From NCBI GenBank assembly GCA_028280225.1, contig JANQMF010000209.1, positions 1 to 38,707 on the forward strand: a stretch of DNA of 38,707 nucleotides, read 5' to 3'. Below, one piece after another: positions 36,013 to 38,707 of the stretch. Origin of the DNA: Pseudomonadales bacterium. GTDB taxonomy: Bacteria; Pseudomonadota; Gammaproteobacteria; Pseudomonadales; Azotimanducaceae. Position 1 is the stretch's first letter. Every line of letters begins with the position of its first letter. The notes beneath the pieces are model-generated. The model worked only from the letters and a program-made list of their open reading frames with translations, ran no database searches and had not been told where the DNA came from. A program made the translations under genes and the position numbers.

Positions 36013-37161
36013 TTACGTTGACACAGCCACCGGGGCCATCTTTAACCTGGCCAGATAGCGGCTTTGACGTTTGGTACGGTCTTGTACCCTGCCGACCAGT
36101 TGTCCACACGCTGCGTCAATATCATCTCCCCGGGTGGTACGCAACATAGTGGTATATCCGGCCCTCATCAAGAGGGTCTGAAAATGGTAGATTTCTCTAT
36201 TCCCGGGACGTTCGTAACCGGAGCCGGGAAAAGGATTAAAGGGTATCAGGTTGATTTTGCAGCGCACATCCCGGAGTAACCCGGCTAAGGCTTCGGCATG
36301 TTCGGCCTGATCGTTAACCCCCTTGATCAAGGTATATTCGATAACCAGCTTTCTCTTCTCACCCAATTTGTCCACATAGGTGCGACAGGCCGCCAACAGC
36401 TCGGCAATGGGATATTTTCTGTTGATGGGTACCAATTGATCCCGCAAATCGTCAAAGGGAGCGTGCAGAGAAATGGCCAGGGAAACATCTGTTGTTTCGG
36501 CCAGACGCACAATACCAGGGACCACACCGGCTGTGCTGATGGTGACTCGACGCTTGGACAGACCAAAAGCCAAGTCGTCCATCATAATATTGGTGGCACT
36601 GATCACCGCATCAAAGTTCAGCAGCGGCTCACCCATCCCCATAAGGACAATGTTGGTCACCCGCTGGCCCTTGGCGGCAAGAAACTGGTTGGCAATCAAT
36701 AGTTGTCCAATAATGTCAGCACATCCCAGGTTTCCGTTAAACCCCTGTTTGCCCGTGGAACAGAAACTGCAATCAAGGGCACAACCCACCTGGGAAGAAA
36801 CACACAGGGTATTGCGCATGTGACCGACCACCTCATCGTCCTGAACGTCCTTGGTGATCCGCTCCGGGATTAGTACCGTTTCAACCAGATTGCCGGGACT
36901 CACCTCCAACAGCCACTTACAGGTGCCGTCCTTGGACACTTTGTGACTGTGCACCACGGGCAAGGCAAGCCCGGTGTTTTCCGCAAGCCAGGTGCGCATG
37001 GATTTAGGCAGATCCGTCATTTGCGCAAAATCCGTGAGCTGTTGATGGTACAGCCATTTCATCAACTGGCGCCCACGAAAAGCCTGCAAACCCTGTTCGA
37101 CAAACATCGCCTCCAGGCCGGACCGGTCCAACCCGTACAAGTTGACGATCTTGGTAGTCAT
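36013..37161 (-). CDS. rlmN: Dual-specificity rRNA/tRNA adenine-C2 methyltransferase RlmN
   Basis: Radical SAM enzyme that makes m2A2503 in 23S rRNA and m2A37 in some tRNAs. 382 residues from ATG 37161. The 4Fe-4S cysteines are C127, C131 and C134 (CALDCSFC); the SAM-binding MGMGEPL and the C-terminal catalytic Cys region (DIDAACGQL) are present. ndk ends 8 bp upstream. The order ndk-rlmN-pilW-rodZ matches Pseudomonas. Confidence 0.97.
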   Translation of the reverse strand: MTTKIVNLYGLDRSGLEAMFVEQGLQAFRGRQLMKWLYHQQLTDFAQMTDLPKSMRTWLAENTGLALPVVHSHKVSKDGTCKWLLEVSPGNLVETVLIPERITKDVQDDEVVGHMRNTLCVSSQVGCALDCSFCSTGKQGFNGNLGCADIIGQLLIANQFLAAKGQRVTNIVLMGMGEPLLNFDAVISATNIMMDDLAFGLSKRRVTISTAGVVPGIVRLAETTDVSLAISLHAPFDDLRDQLVPINRKYPIAELLAACRTYVDKLGEKRKLVIEYTLIKGVNDQAEHAEALAGLLRDVRCKINLIPFNPFPGSGYERPGNREIYHFQTLLMRAGYTTMLRTTRGDDIDAACGQLVGRVQDRTKRQSRYLARLKMAPVAVST

Positions 37162-37169
37162 CGTGGCGG

Positions 37170-37598
37170 CTAGCCGCGAGGGCAAATCTCGTTGTCGCTG
37201 AAGAAGAAGGCAATTTCCCGCGCCGCCGATTCCGGCGCATCGGAGCCGTGCACCGCGTTCGCGTCGATGGATTCCGCAAAGTCAGCGCGAATGGTGCCCG
37301 GGTCAGCTTCCGCGGGGTTGGTGGCACCCATCAGGCGGCGGTTTGTGGCAATGGCATCCTCACCCTCCAGCACCTGGACCATCACGGGACCCGAGCGCAT
37401 ATAGGTACACAAATCCGCATAAAACGGACGCCCCTCGTGTTCTGCGTAAAACCCGGCAGCCTGCTCCTCGGTGAGATGCAACATTTTAGCGGCAACAATG
37501 CGCAAGCCACCCTTTTCAAAACGTGAATAAATCTCCCCAATCAGGTTTCGGGCAACCGCGTCGGGTTTAACAATGGAAAAGGTGCGTTCAAGCGCCAT
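37170..37598 (-). CDS. ndk: Nucleoside-diphosphate kinase
   Basis: Balances nucleoside triphosphates through a phospho-histidine intermediate. 142 residues starting [15 protein letters not shown], with the active-site His117 in [10 protein letters not shown] and the family length. GGAGA lies just upstream of the ATG. It directly follows iscS (112-bp gap), without the isc genes that separate the two in Pseudomonas. Confidence 0.98.
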   Translation of the reverse strand: MALERTFSIVKPDAVARNLIGEIYSRFEKGGLRIVAAKMLHLTEEQAAGFYAEHEGRPFYADLCTYMRSGPVMVQVLEGEDAIATNRRLMGATNPAEADPGTIRADFAESIDANAVHGSDAPESAAREIAFFFSDNEICPRG

Positions 37599-37697
37599 TA
37601 TAATTCTCCAAGCACATACGCATTTTGCGTTGTTGTTTACAGTGTAGAAATTCGACGAAAGCCGCAGCAGATCAGCTGCGAAACTCAGCGGGCGCGT

Positions 37698-37725
37698 ATT
37701 ATACCCGTGCCTAGGCCCCGCGCAA
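37698..37725 (-). promoter_or_regulatory. Candidate sigma-70 promoter of ndk
   Basis: TTGCGC (37720-37725) and a perfect TATAAT (37698-37703), 16 bp apart on the minus strand. The -35 lies in the last codons of iscS. The start near 37691 gives a leader of about 90 bases that contains a small hairpin (CGCAGC/GCTGCG). Confidence 0.5.
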
Positions 37726-38707
37726 TCGCTCTACAACCTCACACACCCGGCGCCCAGCCTGATCAATTTCCGCGTCGGTGGAAAAACGCCCGAAGCTGAA
37801 ACGCAGGGAGGCATGGGCTATATCATCCGGCACACCCAGGGCACGCAGCACATAGGAGGGCTCAACCGAAGCCGAAGTACAGGCTGAGCCGCTGGACACC
37901 GCCAAATCATCCAGGGCCAGCAGCAGGGTTTCACCATCCACATCAGCAAAGCCAACATTGACTATGGACGGCAGGTTGTGCTCCGGGTGACTATTCATCG
38001 TCACCCCGGGTAATTGCTGCACATGGGCCAAAAACCGCCGGCGCAAACTGGACAGGCGCGCCTGCTCTTCATGCATGTGTTCGTGGATCAACTCAGCCGC
38101 TTCCCCTATGCCGACAATCTGATGGGTGGCCAGGGTACCCGAACGCATACCCATTTCGTGTCCACCACCATGAATCAGCGGTGCAATCCGCAAAGGCGGC
38201 TCCCGCCGCACATAAAGGAAACCAACCCCCTTGGGGCCGTATATTTTGTGCCCGGACACCGACAACAGATCAATGCCGAGGGTTTTGACATTTATCTCTA
38301 ATTTTCCGTAACTTTGCGCTGCATCTACATGAAAAGTAACGTTATTTTCTTTAAGAAGCTGCCCTATGCCAGCAATGTCGTTGATGGTACCGAGTTCATT
38401 GTTCACATGCATGATCGACACGATCAAGGTATCCGGGCGCAGGGCCCGGGCCACCTCTTCCCGGGTTACCCGGCCATGGGCATCCCCAGGCAGATAGGTG
38501 ACTTCGAAACCCTTGGTCTGCAGATATTCACAGGTATCCAGCACCGCCTTATGTTCGGTGGCACTGGTGATGATGTGCCTCTTATCCGCGTACTCCGCCA
38601 CCCCCTTGATCGCCAGATTGTCCGATTCCGTGGCACCGGAGGTCCAGACAATCTCCCTGGGATCCGCGTTGAGGCTATTGGCAATCTGCACCCGGGCGGC
38701 TTCCACG
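37711..38707 (-). CDS. iscS: Cysteine desulfurase, IscS type, partial (5' end outside window) and short at the C-terminus
   Basis: PLP enzyme that moves sulfur from cysteine for Fe-S clusters and tRNA thiolation. The visible 332 codons match IscS closely: [27 protein letters not shown], the PLP lysine in [22 protein letters not shown] and the catalytic-Cys loop [21 protein letters not shown]. The protein ends at VVERLRGA, about 20 residues before the E. coli end, so the C-terminal tail that contacts IscU is absent. An in-frame TAA lies three codons after the TAG, so this is not a simple single stop mutation. iscU, iscA, hscBA and fdx do not follow; ndk does. It may be a member of a SUF-using or otherwise scattered Fe-S system. 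Confidence 0.93.
   Translation of the reverse strand, partial: VEAARVQIANSLNADPREIVWTSGATESDNLAIKGVAEYADKRHIITSATEHKAVLDTCEYLQTKGFEVTYLPGDAHGRVTREEVARALRPDTLIVSIMHVNNELGTINDIAGIGQLLKENNVTFHVDAAQSYGKLEINVKTLGIDLLSVSGHKIYGPKGVGFLYVRREPPLRIAPLIHGGGHEMGMRSGTLATHQIVGIGEAAELIHEHMHEEQARLSSLRRRFLAHVQQLPGVTMNSHPEHNLPSIVNVGFADVDGETLLLALDDLAVSSGSACTSASVEPSYVLRALGVPDDIAHASLRFSFGRFSTDAEIDQAGRRVCEVVERLRGA

Overview
The window is a dense, ordinary-looking stretch of gammaproteobacterial chromosome. It holds about 34 protein genes with very short gaps, no tRNA or rRNA gene, no CRISPR array, no insertion sequence and no prophage gene. Gene content and order resemble the PA3700-PA3814 part of Pseudomonas aeruginosa, recalled from memory: lysS/prfB/recJ, hom/dsbC/xerD, rplS/trmD/rimM/rpsP, ffh/ypjD/corB-like, purT, purL, tadA, guaA/guaB, xseA, an M23 peptidase, leuA, der/bamB/yfgM/hisS, rodZ, pilW(pilF), rlmN, ndk and iscS. 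With the long Pseudomonas-type LeuA and moderate GC, this points to a free-living Pseudomonadales/Oceanospirillales/Cellvibrionales-type bacterium that makes type IV pili. The species cannot be named from this sequence.

Layout. 1-8126 (all minus): xerD, dsbC, hom, recJ, prfB, lysS and ung (cut by the left edge). prfB carries the textbook +1 programmed frameshift. 8127-8660: a 534-bp intergenic region without a protein gene, and the most interesting part of the window. On the plus strand it has an inverted repeat, a perfect IHF consensus, a near-consensus sigma-54 promoter, then three consecutive stem-loops with C/U-only-type loops, which together look like an undescribed sigma-54-controlled small RNA. 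8661-12060 (minus): ffh, then rpsP-rimM-trmD-rplS. 12282-14368 (plus): ypjD and a CorB/CNNM-type ion transporter. 14417-18299 (minus): a gamma-carbonic-anhydrase-like gene, purT, then leuA behind its own strong promoter and a leucine-rich mini-ORF that may be an attenuator leader. 18471-19578 (plus): a DUF3135-type gene and a zinc-ribbon Nudix hydrolase. 19602-27026 (minus): guaB-guaA-tadA-purL. 27151-29393 (plus): xseA and an M23 metallopeptidase. 29397-38707 (minus): iscS (cut by the right edge), ndk, rlmN, pilW, rodZ, hisS, yfgM, bamB, der.

The genes cover translation (lysS, hisS, prfB, rpsP, rplS, rimM, trmD, tadA, rlmN), purine synthesis (purL, purT, guaA, guaB), protein export and envelope (ffh, yfgM, bamB, dsbC, rodZ, pilW, M23), DNA maintenance (ung, recJ, xerD, xseA), amino acids (hom, leuA) and sulfur transfer (iscS). 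Three usual partners are missing from their expected places: thrC after hom, ispG between rodZ and hisS, and iscU-iscA-hscBA-fdx between iscS and ndk. The IscS copy also stops short of the C-terminal tail that binds IscU in E. coli.
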